From Azonexus sp. (lineage in GTDB: Bacteria; Pseudomonadota; Gammaproteobacteria; Burkholderiales; Rhodocyclaceae): a stretch of 64,000 bases of DNA. Below are positions 1 to 9,264 of this stretch, in pieces. The stretch spans positions 270,784-334,783 of the forward strand of contig NZ_JAVBXX010000007.1 in NCBI RefSeq assembly GCF_030824335.1, written 5' to 3'. The first letter of the stretch is position 1, and each line of letters begins with the position of its first letter. The notes under the pieces are model-generated. The model was not told the DNA's origin. It did not search any database and was given only the letters and a program-made list of their open reading frames with translations. The translations under genes and the position numbers were made by a program.

Positions 1-529
1 TGCGCGGCGTCATCTTGGTGTCCTTCATCGGGCCGGGGGTTTCCGCCTTGAACATCTGTCGACCACCGATGCCCAGCAAGGGCAGGATGGCGATGGCCAG
101 CACGATCAGGCCCATGCCGCCGACCCAGACCAGCTGGTGGCGCCATAGATTGATCGACATGGGCAACTGGTCCAGTCCGGAAAATACGGTGGAACCAGTC
201 GTGGTCAGGCCCGACATGGCTTCGAAATAGGCATCGGTCGGACTGGCTCCCAGATACAGCATGAACGGTAGCGCAGCAAACATGGGCAGCACGGTCCATA
301 CCAGGACGACCATCAGGAAGCCATCGCGTACGTTGAGTTCGCGCTGGGTATGCCGGAAGCGATACCACAACCAAAGCCCGCATAGCATGGTCAGAACAAA
401 GACTTCGTCATAAATAGTCTGGGCACCATCGTCGACCACGTAAGACAGGGTCAGCGGCACCAGCATGGTCAGCCCGAACAGCATGATGATCATGCCAAGC
501 GCCCGAAAAACGGGAGAGAAACGATTCAT
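1..529 (-). CDS. trkH: TrkH-family potassium uptake channel subunit, N-terminal part
   Basis: This is the N-terminal 176 residues of an integral membrane K+ uptake subunit; the rest lies beyond the left edge. I translated it directly from the minus strand, with ATG at 529-527 (start MNRFSPVFRALG). Several hydrophobic segments are followed by the first pore loop and selectivity filter (EAMSGLTTTGSTV) and then by the WVGGMGLIVLAIAILPLLGI segment characteristic of TrkH/TrkG. TrkH normally works with the cytoplasmic NAD-binding TrkA, which is not visible here. The kdpE-like gene lies 14 bases upstream on the same strand, suggesting a K+-responsive operon. The family assignment is firm; TrkH rather than KtrB is inferred from the filter context. 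Confidence 0.88.
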   Translation of the reverse strand, partial: MNRFSPVFRALGMIIMLFGLTMLVPLTLSYVVDDGAQTIYDEVFVLTMLCGLWLWYRFRHTQRELNVRDGFLMVVLVWTVLPMFAALPFMLYLGASPTDAYFEAMSGLTTTGSTVFSGLDQLPMSINLWRHQLVWVGGMGLIVLAIAILPLLGIGGRQMFKAETPGPMKDTKMTPR

Positions 530-543
530 GGTAATTATTCTGG

Positions 544-1245
544 TTAATTCTGGAAGCGGTAGCCGACGCCGGTTTCCGTCAGGAAATACACCGGTTGCGT
601 CGGATCGTTTTCGAGTTTTTGTCGCAGGTGGCCGACATAGACGCGCAGGTAGTGGCTGCTATCGACATAAGACGGTCCCCAGACTTCGCGCAGCAGGGTG
701 CGTTGCGTCATGACCTTGCCGGGCTGACTGATCAGCAGGCTGAGCAGGCGGTATTCGATGGGTGTCAGGTGAACCTCCTGACCATTGCGCAAAACTTGCC
801 GGCGCGACAGGTCGACCGCAATATTGCCGAATTCGATCAAGGGGTTGTCGTCGCCGCTGCGTTGCCGGCGGCGCAGCAGGGCGCGGACGCGGGCGCGCAA
901 TTCGCCGACGCCGAAGGGCTTGGTCAGGTAATCGTCGGCACCGGCATCGAGCGCTGCGATCTTGTCGGCTTCCTGCAGGCGGGCGGAAAGAATCAGTACC
1001 GGCATGTCCGACCAGGTGCGCAGATTGCGGATCAGGTCGATCCCGTCACCATCTGGCAGGCCGAGATCGACGATCGCCAGATCGGTTTTCCGGGCGCCGG
1101 CTTCACTCAGCCCGCCAGCGACGCTATCGGTTTCGACGACCCGGCAGCCTTCTTCCTCGACGGCGGCTTTGACAAAACGTCGGATGGTCTTTTCATCCTC
1201 GACCAACAGGACAACGGGCATTTCCGTGGGGGTTTCCGGAATCAT
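544..1245 (-). CDS. kdpE: KdpE-like OmpR-family response regulator
   Basis: A 233-residue two-component regulator. The receiver domain occupies about residues 10-125, with the acidic pocket EDE, phospho-acceptor Asp60 (AIVDLGLPDGDG) and the KPF lysine. A winged-helix OmpR-type DNA-binding domain (about 137-231, ending ETGVGYRFQN) follows. The ATG overlaps the stop of the upstream sensor kinase gene by four bases, so the two are translationally coupled. KdpE normally activates the kdpFABC K+ pump. No kdpFABC is seen here; instead trkH lies just downstream, so the natural target may be trkH. That last point is inference from position. Confidence 0.85.
   Translation of the reverse strand: MIPETPTEMPVVLLVEDEKTIRRFVKAAVEEEGCRVVETDSVAGGLSEAGARKTDLAIVDLGLPDGDGIDLIRNLRTWSDMPVLILSARLQEADKIAALDAGADDYLTKPFGVGELRARVRALLRRRQRSGDDNPLIEFGNIAVDLSRRQVLRNGQEVHLTPIEYRLLSLLISQPGKVMTQRTLLREVWGPSYVDSSHYLRVYVGHLRQKLENDPTQPVYFLTETGVGYRFQN
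811..820 (+). repeat. Dispersed 10-mer GTYGACCGCA, first site of the family
   Basis: First member of a family of exact GTYGACCGCA matches. Plus-strand sites begin at 811, 3718, 4824, 10505, 11150, 22397, 24837, 32576, 35510, 38458, 42065, 48951, 49095, 50853, 52069, 54559, 55473, 56203, 58646 and 59706. Reverse-complement sites (TGCGGTCRAC) begin at 4075, 15581, 24854, 25701, 30002, 30677, 41246, 42167, 52369 and 54077. The base after the motif is A or G in 27 of 30. Sites fall in different reading frames (for example V-D-R-K at 52069, S-T-A-I at 55473) and in intergenic DNA, so no protein motif explains them. The counts were made by eye. Confidence 0.8.
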
Positions 1246-2858
1246 TGAATTTCGGCCTCAAGTTCTGGCGGAGTGCCGGCAGGCAAGGTGAAACGGAGGC
1301 AGGCTCCGTGTCCGGCCGACGGATTTGGGGGGGGGGCTGTTTTTGCGACTTGTATCGTGCCGCCATGGGCTTCGACGATACTGCGGCAGATCGCCAGGCC
1401 GATGCCGCTACCAGCGGGCTTGGCTGATTTTCTGGCGGATAGACCGGCTGTTGTAGCATCCCCGCGCACGAATAGATCGAAAATAATCTCCTGCTCGTGT
1501 TCGGCAAATCCCTGGCCACTGTCGCAGACGTCGATTTCGACAAAATCCCCGGCCTGGCGGGCAGTAATCAGCACCGGGCTACCGGCTGGCGCGTACTTGG
1601 CGGCATTGTCGAGCAAGTTGCAAAAAACCCGTTCGATCAGCACGGCATCGAATTCGAGTAAAGGCAGGTCGTCGGGCAGGGCGACGCGCACGGGATGCTC
1701 AGCCAGCGCCGCGCCCAGCAATTTGATACTGGAGCCGATGACTTCTTCCAGTGGCTGCCATTCGCGGCGCAGGCTGATCCGGCCGGCATTCAGGCGCGCC
1801 ATGTCGAGCAGGTTGCCGACCAGCCCGGCCAGACGCAGTGCTTGTTCGTGCATGGCCTGGGCCGTATCCAGCGCGACTTGCGGCAAGGGCGGCTTGATCA
1901 GGAAGAGGGATTCGGCCAGCCCGCCGAGCGCCGTCAATGGCGTTCTCAGGTCATGCGACAGCGCGGACAGGATGGAACTGCGCAGGCGTTCGGTGACCAT
2001 GTCGAGCTGGGTGCGCTGGGCCACGTCGACGTAATGCAGGCGTTCGACCGCGATGGCAATCAGCGCAGCCAGCGCCTCCAGCAAAGCAATATTTTCCGGC
2101 TTGCGAGCAGCTTCAGGCAGCGCCAGGGCGAGGACGCCGCGCACTCGCATCGGCGCGCAGAGCGGCAGGTACAAAGTGGCATAGGCCGCTCGCCCGGCCT
2201 GGTCTTCGATGGTGCGGCGCGACGCTCTCGCCCGTTCAACCAATACCGGATCAGTTCGCAGGACTGCTTCATGGATGGTTTGGGCCGACTTGATGGGCAA
2301 TTCAACGGGTAATTCGCCTGTGGCAGACGTGTCATCGCAGAGCATCAGATGGGCGGCCATACCGAACTGGTGGTGCACAAAAGCATTGGCAATTCCGGCG
2401 ACCTGTTCAATGGCGAGTGCCCCGGCCAGTTGGCCGGCGGTTTGATAAAGCGCATGCGTCCGCTCTTCGCGAATTTCAGCTTCCCGTGCCTTCTGCTTCA
2501 GACCCGCCGCGAGGTGGGTTGTGATCAAGGCTGTGGCGAGCATCACCACAAAGGTGATCAGGTACTGCAGATTGCTGACGGCCAGCGAAAAATGGGGGGG
2601 CACGAAGAACACATCGAACAGGACGACGCTGAGCAATGAGGCGAGGATGGCGGCCTGACGTCCGAGACTGACGGCAACCAGCAACACGGTGAGCAGGAAA
2701 AGCATGACCATGTTGGCCAAGTCGAGCACGCCGCGCAGCGGTGCCGCGAGGAGCGTCGTGCCGGCGCACGCCAGTACGGCGAGGATTAACCGCTGGCCGA
2801 GCGTGTAACGATCTTCGCTATCCAGCGCTTTCCTGCTTTCCAGCTTTTCCCTGTTCAT
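1242..2858 (-). CDS. KdpD-like sensor histidine kinase lacking the N-terminal KdpD domain
   Basis: A 538-residue membrane kinase. About residues 20-120 form a four-helix DUF4118-type membrane domain as in KdpD, followed by a GAF-like region (about 135-270), the HisKA box (SALSHDLRTPLTALGG), the N box (NLLDNAAKYAPAG) and the G boxes (DSGQGF, GSGIGLAICRSIVEAHGG). Full-length KdpD is near 900 residues and carries N-terminal KdpD and universal-stress domains. Both are absent here, and the protein starts directly before the membrane domain, so this is a natural short form rather than an obvious truncation. It should phosphorylate the KdpE-like partner encoded immediately downstream. The K+ or turgor signal is inferred from family and from neighbouring trkH. 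Confidence 0.82.
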   Translation of the reverse strand: MNREKLESRKALDSEDRYTLGQRLILAVLACAGTTLLAAPLRGVLDLANMVMLFLLTVLLVAVSLGRQAAILASLLSVVLFDVFFVPPHFSLAVSNLQYLITFVVMLATALITTHLAAGLKQKAREAEIREERTHALYQTAGQLAGALAIEQVAGIANAFVHHQFGMAAHLMLCDDTSATGELPVELPIKSAQTIHEAVLRTDPVLVERARASRRTIEDQAGRAAYATLYLPLCAPMRVRGVLALALPEAARKPENIALLEALAALIAIAVERLHYVDVAQRTQLDMVTERLRSSILSALSHDLRTPLTALGGLAESLFLIKPPLPQVALDTAQAMHEQALRLAGLVGNLLDMARLNAGRISLRREWQPLEEVIGSSIKLLGAALAEHPVRVALPDDLPLLEFDAVLIERVFCNLLDNAAKYAPAGSPVLITARQAGDFVEIDVCDSGQGFAEHEQEIIFDLFVRGDATTAGLSARKSAKPAGSGIGLAICRSIVEAHGGTIQVAKTAPPPNPSAGHGACLRFTLPAGTPPELEAEIQ

Positions 2859-2967
2859 CGCCCGGCTCCGGTGGGGTGCAATGCATTATTGCTGCGCATT
2901 GTGGCAAGCCGAAGATAAAAATAGTGTAAAAATCGGGCGGCAAAGGCGATGCCAGCAGGGCTGGGGA

Positions 2968-4704
2968 TCAGATTTCCTGCTGCGGCCCTGATGCCGCCGC
3001 GCCGGAAAGTGTCTCGAAAGCGTCGTTCACCGCAAGAAAGACCTGCCCGGAGAGCGCGGGCCACAGCGGCGAACGGCTCAGCCGATCCTGCACCGGCCCC
3101 TTGATTTCGGCCAGATGCAGGCGCCGGCCACGTTCGGCAAAATCGCGATTGATATCGCTTAGGACCTCCATGGCCGTCGCATCGACGCGATTGACCGCGC
3201 TCATGATCAGTACCACGTCGCGGATTTCCTCGGACTTGTCGCCCGATTTATCGAGTTCGGCGGCCAGGCGGGTTTCGACGGCATTCAGATTGCCAAAAAA
3301 CAGACTTTCGTCGATACGCAGAAAAAGTACGCCGGGTATCGTCTCAACCGCATGGCGTTCGACATTGCGGAAGTGCTCGCTGTGCGGAATCCGGCCGAGG
3401 ACGGCAATGTGCGGCGTGCTGGCGCGATAGAGCAAGGTCGCCAGCGAAAACAAGATGCCCAGTGCGATGCCCGCTTCCAGCCCGAGTGCGCAGACGCCGG
3501 CCGCTGCACCCAGCGCGGCCAGGCCATCGGCCCGGTCGTAATCCCAGGTTTGGCGCAAGGCGCGCAGGTCGATCATGCTGATCGCGGCAACGATGATGCT
3601 GGCGGCCAGAACGGCCAGCGGCAAGCGGGCAAACAGCGGTGCGGCACCGGCCACCACGGCCAGCATGGCAAAAGCCGAAACGATGCTGGCCAGCGGCGTT
3701 TGTGCCCCGGCGGCGACGTTGACCGCAGAACGCGAGACCCCGCCACCAACCGGCATGCCGCCATAAAAGGCAGCGACAATATTGGCGCTGCCCAAACCCA
3801 GCAGTTCGGCATTGGCATCGATCCGTTCGCGACGCTTGATGGCCAGTGCCTGGGCCATCGAAATATTCTGCACCATGCCGATCAGCGCCATCAGCAGAAT
3901 GGGGACAACCAGCAGTTTCAGTTCGGCCAAACCGGGCAGGAAAAGCTGAAAACCGGGCAGGCCTTCGGCAATGCGGCCGACCACGGCTACGCCGTAGCGG
4001 CTGTCGAGTTGCCAGCCGATGACTGCCAGCGTGCCACCAAGGACGACAAAGAGCGGCATCAGGCGCACGATGAATGCGGTCGACGTGGTCGACAGGCCGA
4101 TTTTGCCGAGCAGACTGGCCATGCCCCAGCGGGCAAAAGCCAGCAGGACGATGGCTGCGAAGCCGATGGCTGTACTCGCGTCGATGCGGGTTTCTGTCAA
4201 TAACGCACCAGCCAGATGCCAGGCATCCGTACTGCCGCTCGTCAAGCCAAACAAGTGCTTCAACTGGCTGAACACGATCAACACTGCCGAGCCGGAAATG
4301 AAGCCACTGATCACCGGCCGGCTGAGCAACTGGGCGAGAAACCCCAGGCGTAGCAGGCCGCCGGCCAGCAATAGCAACCCCGAACCCAGCGCCAGCGTGG
4401 CGGCCAGGACAAGGTATTCGGCCGAGCCCGGCGGCGCCAACGGGGTGAGCACCGAGAAAGTCATGATCGCGGTGATCGCCACCGGGCCGACCGCCTGCAC
4501 CATGCTGCTGCCGAACAAGGCATAGGCAATGACGGGAAAAATGCTGATATACAGACCGGTTTGCGGCGGCAAACCGGCCAGCAGCGCGTAGGCAAGACTT
4601 TGTGGAATGACCAGGATGGTCACGATGATTCCGGCCAGCACATCGCTGCCCAGGTGCTGGCGCGGGTAGGGTGAAGCCCAGTGGGGCAGCAGGCGGCACA
4701 TCAT
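2968..4704 (-). CDS. SulP-family anion (sulfate/bicarbonate) transporter with STAS domain
   Basis: A 578-residue inner-membrane transporter. The N-terminal half has about a dozen hydrophobic segments with SulP signatures (IPQSLAYALLAGLPPQTGLY, GSSMVQAVGPVA, SRPVISGFISGSAVLIVFSQ). The C-terminal 110 or so residues form a cytoplasmic STAS domain (FLRIDESLFFGNL, DVVLIMSAVNRVDATAMEVL). The family moves sulfate, bicarbonate or dicarboxylates, and the substrate cannot be read from sequence. ATG codons 1 and 2 are adjacent, so the start could be one residue later. It is transcribed in the same direction as fabI but a hairpin terminator lies between them, so it is probably its own unit. Confidence 0.87.
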   Translation of the reverse strand: MMCRLLPHWASPYPRQHLGSDVLAGIIVTILVIPQSLAYALLAGLPPQTGLYISIFPVIAYALFGSSMVQAVGPVAITAIMTFSVLTPLAPPGSAEYLVLAATLALGSGLLLLAGGLLRLGFLAQLLSRPVISGFISGSAVLIVFSQLKHLFGLTSGSTDAWHLAGALLTETRIDASTAIGFAAIVLLAFARWGMASLLGKIGLSTTSTAFIVRLMPLFVVLGGTLAVIGWQLDSRYGVAVVGRIAEGLPGFQLFLPGLAELKLLVVPILLMALIGMVQNISMAQALAIKRRERIDANAELLGLGSANIVAAFYGGMPVGGGVSRSAVNVAAGAQTPLASIVSAFAMLAVVAGAAPLFARLPLAVLAASIIVAAISMIDLRALRQTWDYDRADGLAALGAAAGVCALGLEAGIALGILFSLATLLYRASTPHIAVLGRIPHSEHFRNVERHAVETIPGVLFLRIDESLFFGNLNAVETRLAAELDKSGDKSEEIRDVVLIMSAVNRVDATAMEVLSDINRDFAERGRRLHLAEIKGPVQDRLSRSPLWPALSGQVFLAVNDAFETLSGAAASGPQQEI

Positions 4705-4761
4705 TCGTCTGGCTGGCGCGCCCGAATTCGACTCAGGCTATGTGGCAAGATAGTGGCCAAG

Positions 4762-4797
4762 AAAAACGCCGACCGGGCGATACCGGGTCGGCGTTTT
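4762..4797 (-). terminator. Intrinsic terminator downstream of fabI
   Basis: A long inverted repeat pairs AAAACGCCGACC with GGTCGGCGTTTT across a short GC-rich loop. The arms begin with A runs and end in T runs, so it can act on either strand. It lies 46 bases past the fabI stop and before the SulP gene. Confidence 0.8.
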
Positions 4798-4842
4798 GTG
4801 CTGCATTTGCGCAAATCTGGCGCGTTGACCGCAAAATTTCGA

Positions 4843-5640
4843 TCAGGCTGGCAGCGGTTCGGCGTTGCCGAGTGCAACCGTGTTCATGCCGCCGTCGACG
4901 TACATGATTTCACCGGTGATACCGCTGGCCAGATCGGACAGCATGAAGGCTGCGGCATTGCCGACTTCATCAATGGTCACATTGCGGCGCAGCGGCGCAT
5001 GGTGCGAGTTGTACGACAACAGTTTGCCGAAATTGCCGATACCGGAAGCCGCCAGCGTCTTGATCGGACCGGCCGAAATGGCGTTGGCGCGGATGCCTTC
5101 AGGGCCGAGGCAGAATGCCAGGTAGCGGGTGGCCGCTTCCAGGCTGGCCTTGGCCAGGCCCATCGTGTTGTAGTTCGGCATCGTGCGTTCGGCACCGAGG
5201 TAGGACAGGGCGAGCGCAGCGCTCTTGCGTCCCTGCATCATCGGCCGGGCGGCCTTGACTAGCGCCGGGTAGCTGTACGACGAAATTTCGTGGGCGATGC
5301 GGAAGGCATCGCGCGAGATGCCGTCGAGGAAATCGCCCTCAATGGCTTCGGTCGGTGCGTAGGCAATGGAATGCATCAAGCCGTCGAGGCCATCCCAGTG
5401 CTTGCCGAGTTCGACGAACACATTGGTGATTTGTTCGTCGCTGGCGACATCCAGCGGAATGGTGATGTCGCTGCCAAACTCGGCGGCAAACTTCTTGATG
5501 CGGTCTACAAAACGCTCGTTCTGGTAAGTAAAAGCCAGTTGAGCGCCTTCGCGATGGCAAGCCTTGGCGATGCCATAGGCGATGGAATGCTTGGACAGCA
5601 GACCGGTGATCAGAATTTTCTTGTCGGCGAGAAAGCCCAT
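4843..5640 (-). CDS. fabI: Enoyl-[acyl-carrier-protein] reductase (NADH)
   Basis: A 265-residue cytoplasmic short-chain dehydrogenase-fold enzyme performing the last reduction of each fatty-acid elongation cycle. It has the FabI-type nucleotide loop ([17 protein letters not shown]), the HSIAYAP segment, and the active-site spacing Tyr147, Tyr157 and Lys164, one residue shifted from the E. coli Tyr146/Tyr156/Lys163. The length matches FabI (about 262). The C-terminal [16 protein letters not shown] is also typical. It ends before a strong hairpin, so it is probably monocistronic or the last gene of its unit. Confidence 0.95.
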   Translation of the reverse strand: MGFLADKKILITGLLSKHSIAYGIAKACHREGAQLAFTYQNERFVDRIKKFAAEFGSDITIPLDVASDEQITNVFVELGKHWDGLDGLMHSIAYAPTEAIEGDFLDGISRDAFRIAHEISSYSYPALVKAARPMMQGRKSAALALSYLGAERTMPNYNTMGLAKASLEAATRYLAFCLGPEGIRANAISAGPIKTLAASGIGNFGKLLSYNSHHAPLRRNVTIDEVGNAAAFMLSDLASGITGEIMYVDGGMNTVALGNAEPLPA

Positions 5641-5718
5641 GTGTTGTTCTCCCTGAGGGGTTTAGCCGCGAGATTATAAACCGAGAAAGTGCCGTTCGCT
5701 GCGTTGCATCAATCCGGT

Positions 5719-7365
5719 TTACATATTCGGATAGGTTGGCCCTTCGCCGCCCTGCGGTACGACCCAGTTGATATTCTGGCGCGGGTCCTTGATGTCGCAG
5801 GTCTTGCAATGCACGCAGTTCTGCGCGTTGATTTGCAGCCGGGGATTGTTGCCGGCTTCGTCGCGCAGGATTTCATAAACGCCGGCCGGGCAGTAACGTT
5901 GTTCCGGTGCGTCGTACACAGCCAGGTTCACATTGATCGGCAGCGTCGCATCGCGCAATTGCAGATGGCAGGGCTGGTCTTCTTCGTGATTGGTGCTGGA
6001 CAGGAATACCGACGACAGGCGGTCGAAGGTGATGACGCCATCCGGCTTCGGATAGTGGATCGGCGCAAAATCAGCAGCCGGTTTCAGTTTGGCGTGGTCC
6101 GGCGTGCTGTGGTGCAGCGTCCACGGTGCCTTGCCGCGCAGCAGTAACTGGTCGATGCCGAACATCAGCGAACCCAGCCACAGCCCCTTGCTCATCCACG
6201 GCTTGAAATTGCGTGCTGCATGCAGCTCGTCGTACAGCCAGCTGTTGCGGAAGGCTTCCGGGTAGGCCGTCAGTTCGTCGCGTTGGCGGTTGCAGGCGAG
6301 GGAGGCAAAGCAGGCTTCGGCAGCCAGCGCACCGGTCTTGATCGCGCAGTGCGAACCCTTGATGCGGGCGGCGTTGAGATAACCGGCGTCGTCGCCGATC
6401 AGCACACCGCCGGGGAAAATGGTTTTCGGCAGCGATTGCAGACCGCCAGCGGTCAGCGCCCGGGCGCCGTAGGCCACGCGCTTGCCGCCTTCGAGAAATT
6501 TGCGGATCGCCGGATGCGTCTTGAAACGCTGGAATTCCTCGTACGGCGACAGGTGCGGATTCTCGTAGCCAAGCCCGACGACGAAGCCGACGGCGACCTG
6601 GTTGTTTTCCAGGTGGTAGAGAAAACCGCCGCCATACGTATCCGATTGCATCGGCCAGCCACCGCTATGCACGACCAAGCCCATCTGATGCTGTTCCGGC
6701 GTGATGTCCCACAATTCCTTGAGGCCGATGCCGTAGGTTTGCGGATCGGCATCCTTATTCAGGTCGAAACGCGCCATCAACTGTTTGCCAAGGTGGCCGC
6801 GACAGCCTTCGGCGAAGAAGGTGTATTTGCCGTGCAGTTCCATGCCGGGCTGGAAATTCGGGCCTTCCGAACCATCGTGCAGGCGGCCCATGTCGCCGGT
6901 GGCGACGCCCTTGACCGCACCGTTTTCATCAAACAGCACTTCGGCGCCGGCAAAACCGGGGTAAATCTCGACGCCCAGCGCTTCTGCCTGTTCACCAAGC
7001 CAGCGGCAGACGTTGCCGAGCGAGATGACGTAATTGCCTTCGTTATGGAAGCAGCCGGGGAGCAGGGCGTTGGGAATTTGCTTGGCGCCGGTTTCCGACA
7101 GGATCAGGAAGCGGTCTTCCGACACCGGGGCGTTGAGCGGTGCGCCATCCTGTTTCCAGTTGGGCAGCAGTTCGTCGAGGGCGCGCGGATCGATCACCGC
7201 GCCGGAAAGAATATGGGCGCCGATTTCGGCGCCTTTCTCGATCAGGCAGACGGCCAGTTCGCTGCCGTTTTCCGCCGCCAGTTGTTTCAGGCGGATGGCC
7301 GAAGCCAGTCCGGCCGGGCCGCCGCCGACAATGACGACGTCGAATTCCATTGATTCGCGTTCCAT
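5719..7365 (-). CDS. Electron transfer flavoprotein-ubiquinone oxidoreductase
   Basis: A 548-residue membrane-associated flavoprotein that passes electrons from reduced ETF (fatty-acid and amino-acid dehydrogenases) to ubiquinone. The N-terminal FAD-binding GGGPAGLASAIRLKQLA, a GDDAGYLN FAD motif near residue 330, and the C-terminal 4Fe-4S ferredoxin-like cluster region (CPAGVYEIL ... CVHCKTCDIKDP) are all present. The start MERES is favoured over the internal MEFDVV because a GAGGAG ribosome site precedes it by seven bases. It is divergent from the thioesterase gene, and both would fit acyl-CoA metabolism. Confidence 0.95.
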   Translation of the reverse strand: MERESMEFDVVIVGGGPAGLASAIRLKQLAAENGSELAVCLIEKGAEIGAHILSGAVIDPRALDELLPNWKQDGAPLNAPVSEDRFLILSETGAKQIPNALLPGCFHNEGNYVISLGNVCRWLGEQAEALGVEIYPGFAGAEVLFDENGAVKGVATGDMGRLHDGSEGPNFQPGMELHGKYTFFAEGCRGHLGKQLMARFDLNKDADPQTYGIGLKELWDITPEQHQMGLVVHSGGWPMQSDTYGGGFLYHLENNQVAVGFVVGLGYENPHLSPYEEFQRFKTHPAIRKFLEGGKRVAYGARALTAGGLQSLPKTIFPGGVLIGDDAGYLNAARIKGSHCAIKTGALAAEACFASLACNRQRDELTAYPEAFRNSWLYDELHAARNFKPWMSKGLWLGSLMFGIDQLLLRGKAPWTLHHSTPDHAKLKPAADFAPIHYPKPDGVITFDRLSSVFLSSTNHEEDQPCHLQLRDATLPINVNLAVYDAPEQRYCPAGVYEILRDEAGNNPRLQINAQNCVHCKTCDIKDPRQNINWVVPQGGEGPTYPNM

Positions 7366-7450
7366 GATGTCTCCTCGCTTCGTTGTGAGCTTTTTTTCAA
7401 TACGGTACAGTATGGAAACTTATTGATCAACCCCTTTTGAATTCAACATC

Positions 7451-7861
7451 ATGGAACATAAAAAGAAGCTGATTCACGTCACCAAAATGCCCATCCGCTG
7501 GGGTGACATGGATGCCTACGGGCACGTCAATAACACGGTTTATTTCCGCTACATGGAGCAGGCGCGGGTCGAGTGGGTCGAGGGCATGCAGGTGCCGGTC
7601 CGGCCGGGCGGCGATGGGCCGGTCATCATCAACGCCAGTTGTACTTTCCTGATCCCGATGAACTATCCGGGCACGGTCGAGGTGCGGACTTTTGTTGGCG
7701 CGATTGGCCGTTCCAGTTGCGAAACCCACGTCGAAATGCGCCTCGAAGGTGATGAGCGCATCTATGCCGAAGGGGCAGCCAAGGTGGTCTGGATGAATAT
7801 GCAAACCGGCAAGTCGGTGCCTTTGCCCGATCATGTGCGGGCTTTGCTCGAAGCAGAGTAA
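7451..7861 (+). CDS. Acyl-CoA thioesterase of the 4-hydroxybenzoyl-CoA/YbgC-FadM family
   Basis: A 136-residue hot-dog-fold enzyme. The N-terminal strand-helix motif WGDMDAYGHVNNTVYFRYME carries the Asp that acts as catalytic base or activator in this family. The length is normal for the fold. It is divergent from the ETF-ubiquinone oxidoreductase gene across an 85-base spacer, consistent with a link to beta-oxidation or acyl-CoA salvage. The acyl substrate is not predictable; YbgC, FadM and 4HBT members share this signature. The dgt gene follows 50 bases downstream in the same direction. Confidence 0.85.
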   Translation: MEHKKKLIHVTKMPIRWGDMDAYGHVNNTVYFRYMEQARVEWVEGMQVPVRPGGDGPVIINASCTFLIPMNYPGTVEVRTFVGAIGRSSCETHVEMRLEGDERIYAEGAAKVVWMNMQTGKSVPLPDHVRALLEAE

Positions 7862-7911
7862 ACTCGCCGGCCATAGAACAAACCACGACGCCTTCGTCGG
7901 ACAGGTCAAGC

Positions 7912-9264
7912 ATGGACAAACGAAAAATCTGGGAAAAACTGCTGTCGAGTGAGCGCCTGGGCGCCGGCAAGGCGCCGGGATCAGCCGAACGCACGGCCTT
8001 CCAGCAGGATTACGACCGCATCGTCTTTACCTCGGCCTTTCGCCGGATGAAGGACAAGACGCAGGTTTTCCCGCTGTCGAAAAGCGACTATGTGCGTACC
8101 CGGCTGACCCACAGCCTTGAAGCCAGTTGCGTCGGCCGTTCGCTCGGTGCCGTGGTCGGCCGCGAGATCATCGCCCGGCACGGGCTGAAGGATGTCGAAT
8201 CCGGTGATTTCGGCGCCATCGTGGCCGCTGCCTGCCTGGCGCACGACATCGGCAATCCGCCGTTCGGCCATGCCGGTGAGGATGCGATCCGCGAATGGTT
8301 CCGCACCTCCGGTTTGCTCGACCGGCATGATTTCACGCCGGCCCAGCGCGCCGATTTCGAGCGTTACGAAGGCAATGCGCAGGGATTCCGCATCGTTTCG
8401 CGCCTGCAAAGCCCAGCCAATCCGGGCGGGCTGCAACTGACCAGCGCCGTGCTGGCCACCTTCACGAAATATCCGCGGCCGTCGCATCTGGCCAGCGAGC
8501 TTGATGGCAAGAGCGGCAAGAAATTCGGCTTTTTCCAGCAGGATCTGGACAATTTTCGGCGCGTTGCGCGGTCGACCGGCCTTGTCGAGCGAATTCCGGA
8601 TACCGCGTGGCGCCGCCATCCGCTGGCTTTTCTGGTCGAAGTGGCGGACGACACCTGCTACCTGATCGTCGATCTGGAAGACGCCGCCCGTCTCGGTTTC
8701 GTGCCTTACAAGGATGCCGAATGCCTGCTCGCCGATCTGGCCGGCAATAGCGCCAGCGGTGGCCGGCTGGATCGCCTGCACGATCCGAAGGAACGTCTGG
8801 AATACCTGCGCGCCAAGGCCATCGGGCGTTTGCTGGAAAGTGCCGCTGGCGTCTTTCTGGAAAACGAGGAAGCCATCCTCAAGGGCGAATTCGACGACGA
8901 ACTGCTCGCCCAGTCGCCGGTTTCCGTCCCCTTGCAGGCGGTCCTGCATGTCGCCAAGGAAACCATCTACACGGCACGGCCGGCGCTGGAAATCGAAACC
9001 GCCGGCTTCGAAGTCCTCGGCGCCTTGCTGGCCTTGTTTACCCAGGCGGTCGAAGCCGGGGCCGGGGTTTCCGGCACCCGCTGCACGACCCGCGAAAAGA
9101 TGTTGCTGAAGCTGTTGCCGACCCAGTTCCTCGGCCACAACGGCCAGCCTGACGCCGATCCCTACGTGCGTCTGCTGCAGGTTGCCGATTTCGTGGCCGG
9201 CATGACTGATTCGTACGCGGTGGACATGTATCGCAAGCTCAAGGGTTACGCCTTGCCAAGCTGA
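7912..9264 (+). CDS. dgt: dGTP triphosphohydrolase (HD superfamily)
   Basis: A 450-residue cytoplasmic metalloenzyme that hydrolyses dGTP (or dNTPs) to the nucleoside plus triphosphate. The HD-fold metal ligands are visible: His in RLTHSLEAS, the HD pair in CLAHDIGNPPFGHAGE, and a distal Asp in LVEVADDTCY. The N-terminal DRIVFTSAFRRMKDKTQVFP segment is the family fingerprint. The length fits the bacterial deoxyguanosinetriphosphate triphosphohydrolase group. The stop lies back to back with the convergent small gene at 9265. Its dNTP role is thematically near the mutagenesis cassette that follows, but no shared control is visible. Confidence 0.92.
   Translation: MDKRKIWEKLLSSERLGAGKAPGSAERTAFQQDYDRIVFTSAFRRMKDKTQVFPLSKSDYVRTRLTHSLEASCVGRSLGAVVGREIIARHGLKDVESGDFGAIVAAACLAHDIGNPPFGHAGEDAIREWFRTSGLLDRHDFTPAQRADFERYEGNAQGFRIVSRLQSPANPGGLQLTSAVLATFTKYPRPSHLASELDGKSGKKFGFFQQDLDNFRRVARSTGLVERIPDTAWRRHPLAFLVEVADDTCYLIVDLEDAARLGFVPYKDAECLLADLAGNSASGGRLDRLHDPKERLEYLRAKAIGRLLESAAGVFLENEEAILKGEFDDELLAQSPVSVPLQAVLHVAKETIYTARPALEIETAGFEVLGALLALFTQAVEAGAGVSGTRCTTREKMLLKLLPTQFLGHNGQPDADPYVRLLQVADFVAGMTDSYAVDMYRKLKGYALPS

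Noticed and set aside
595..1248. A 217-codon open frame opposite the kdpE-like gene
   Set aside because: It mirrors a strongly conserved response regulator on the other strand; GC-rich coding DNA commonly leaves such frames open, and no ribosome site precedes it.
3344..4699. A 451-codon frame on the minus strand inside the SulP gene
   Set aside because: It is an alternative frame of the same strand, rich in Arg, Pro, His and Cys with no hydrophobic or domain pattern.
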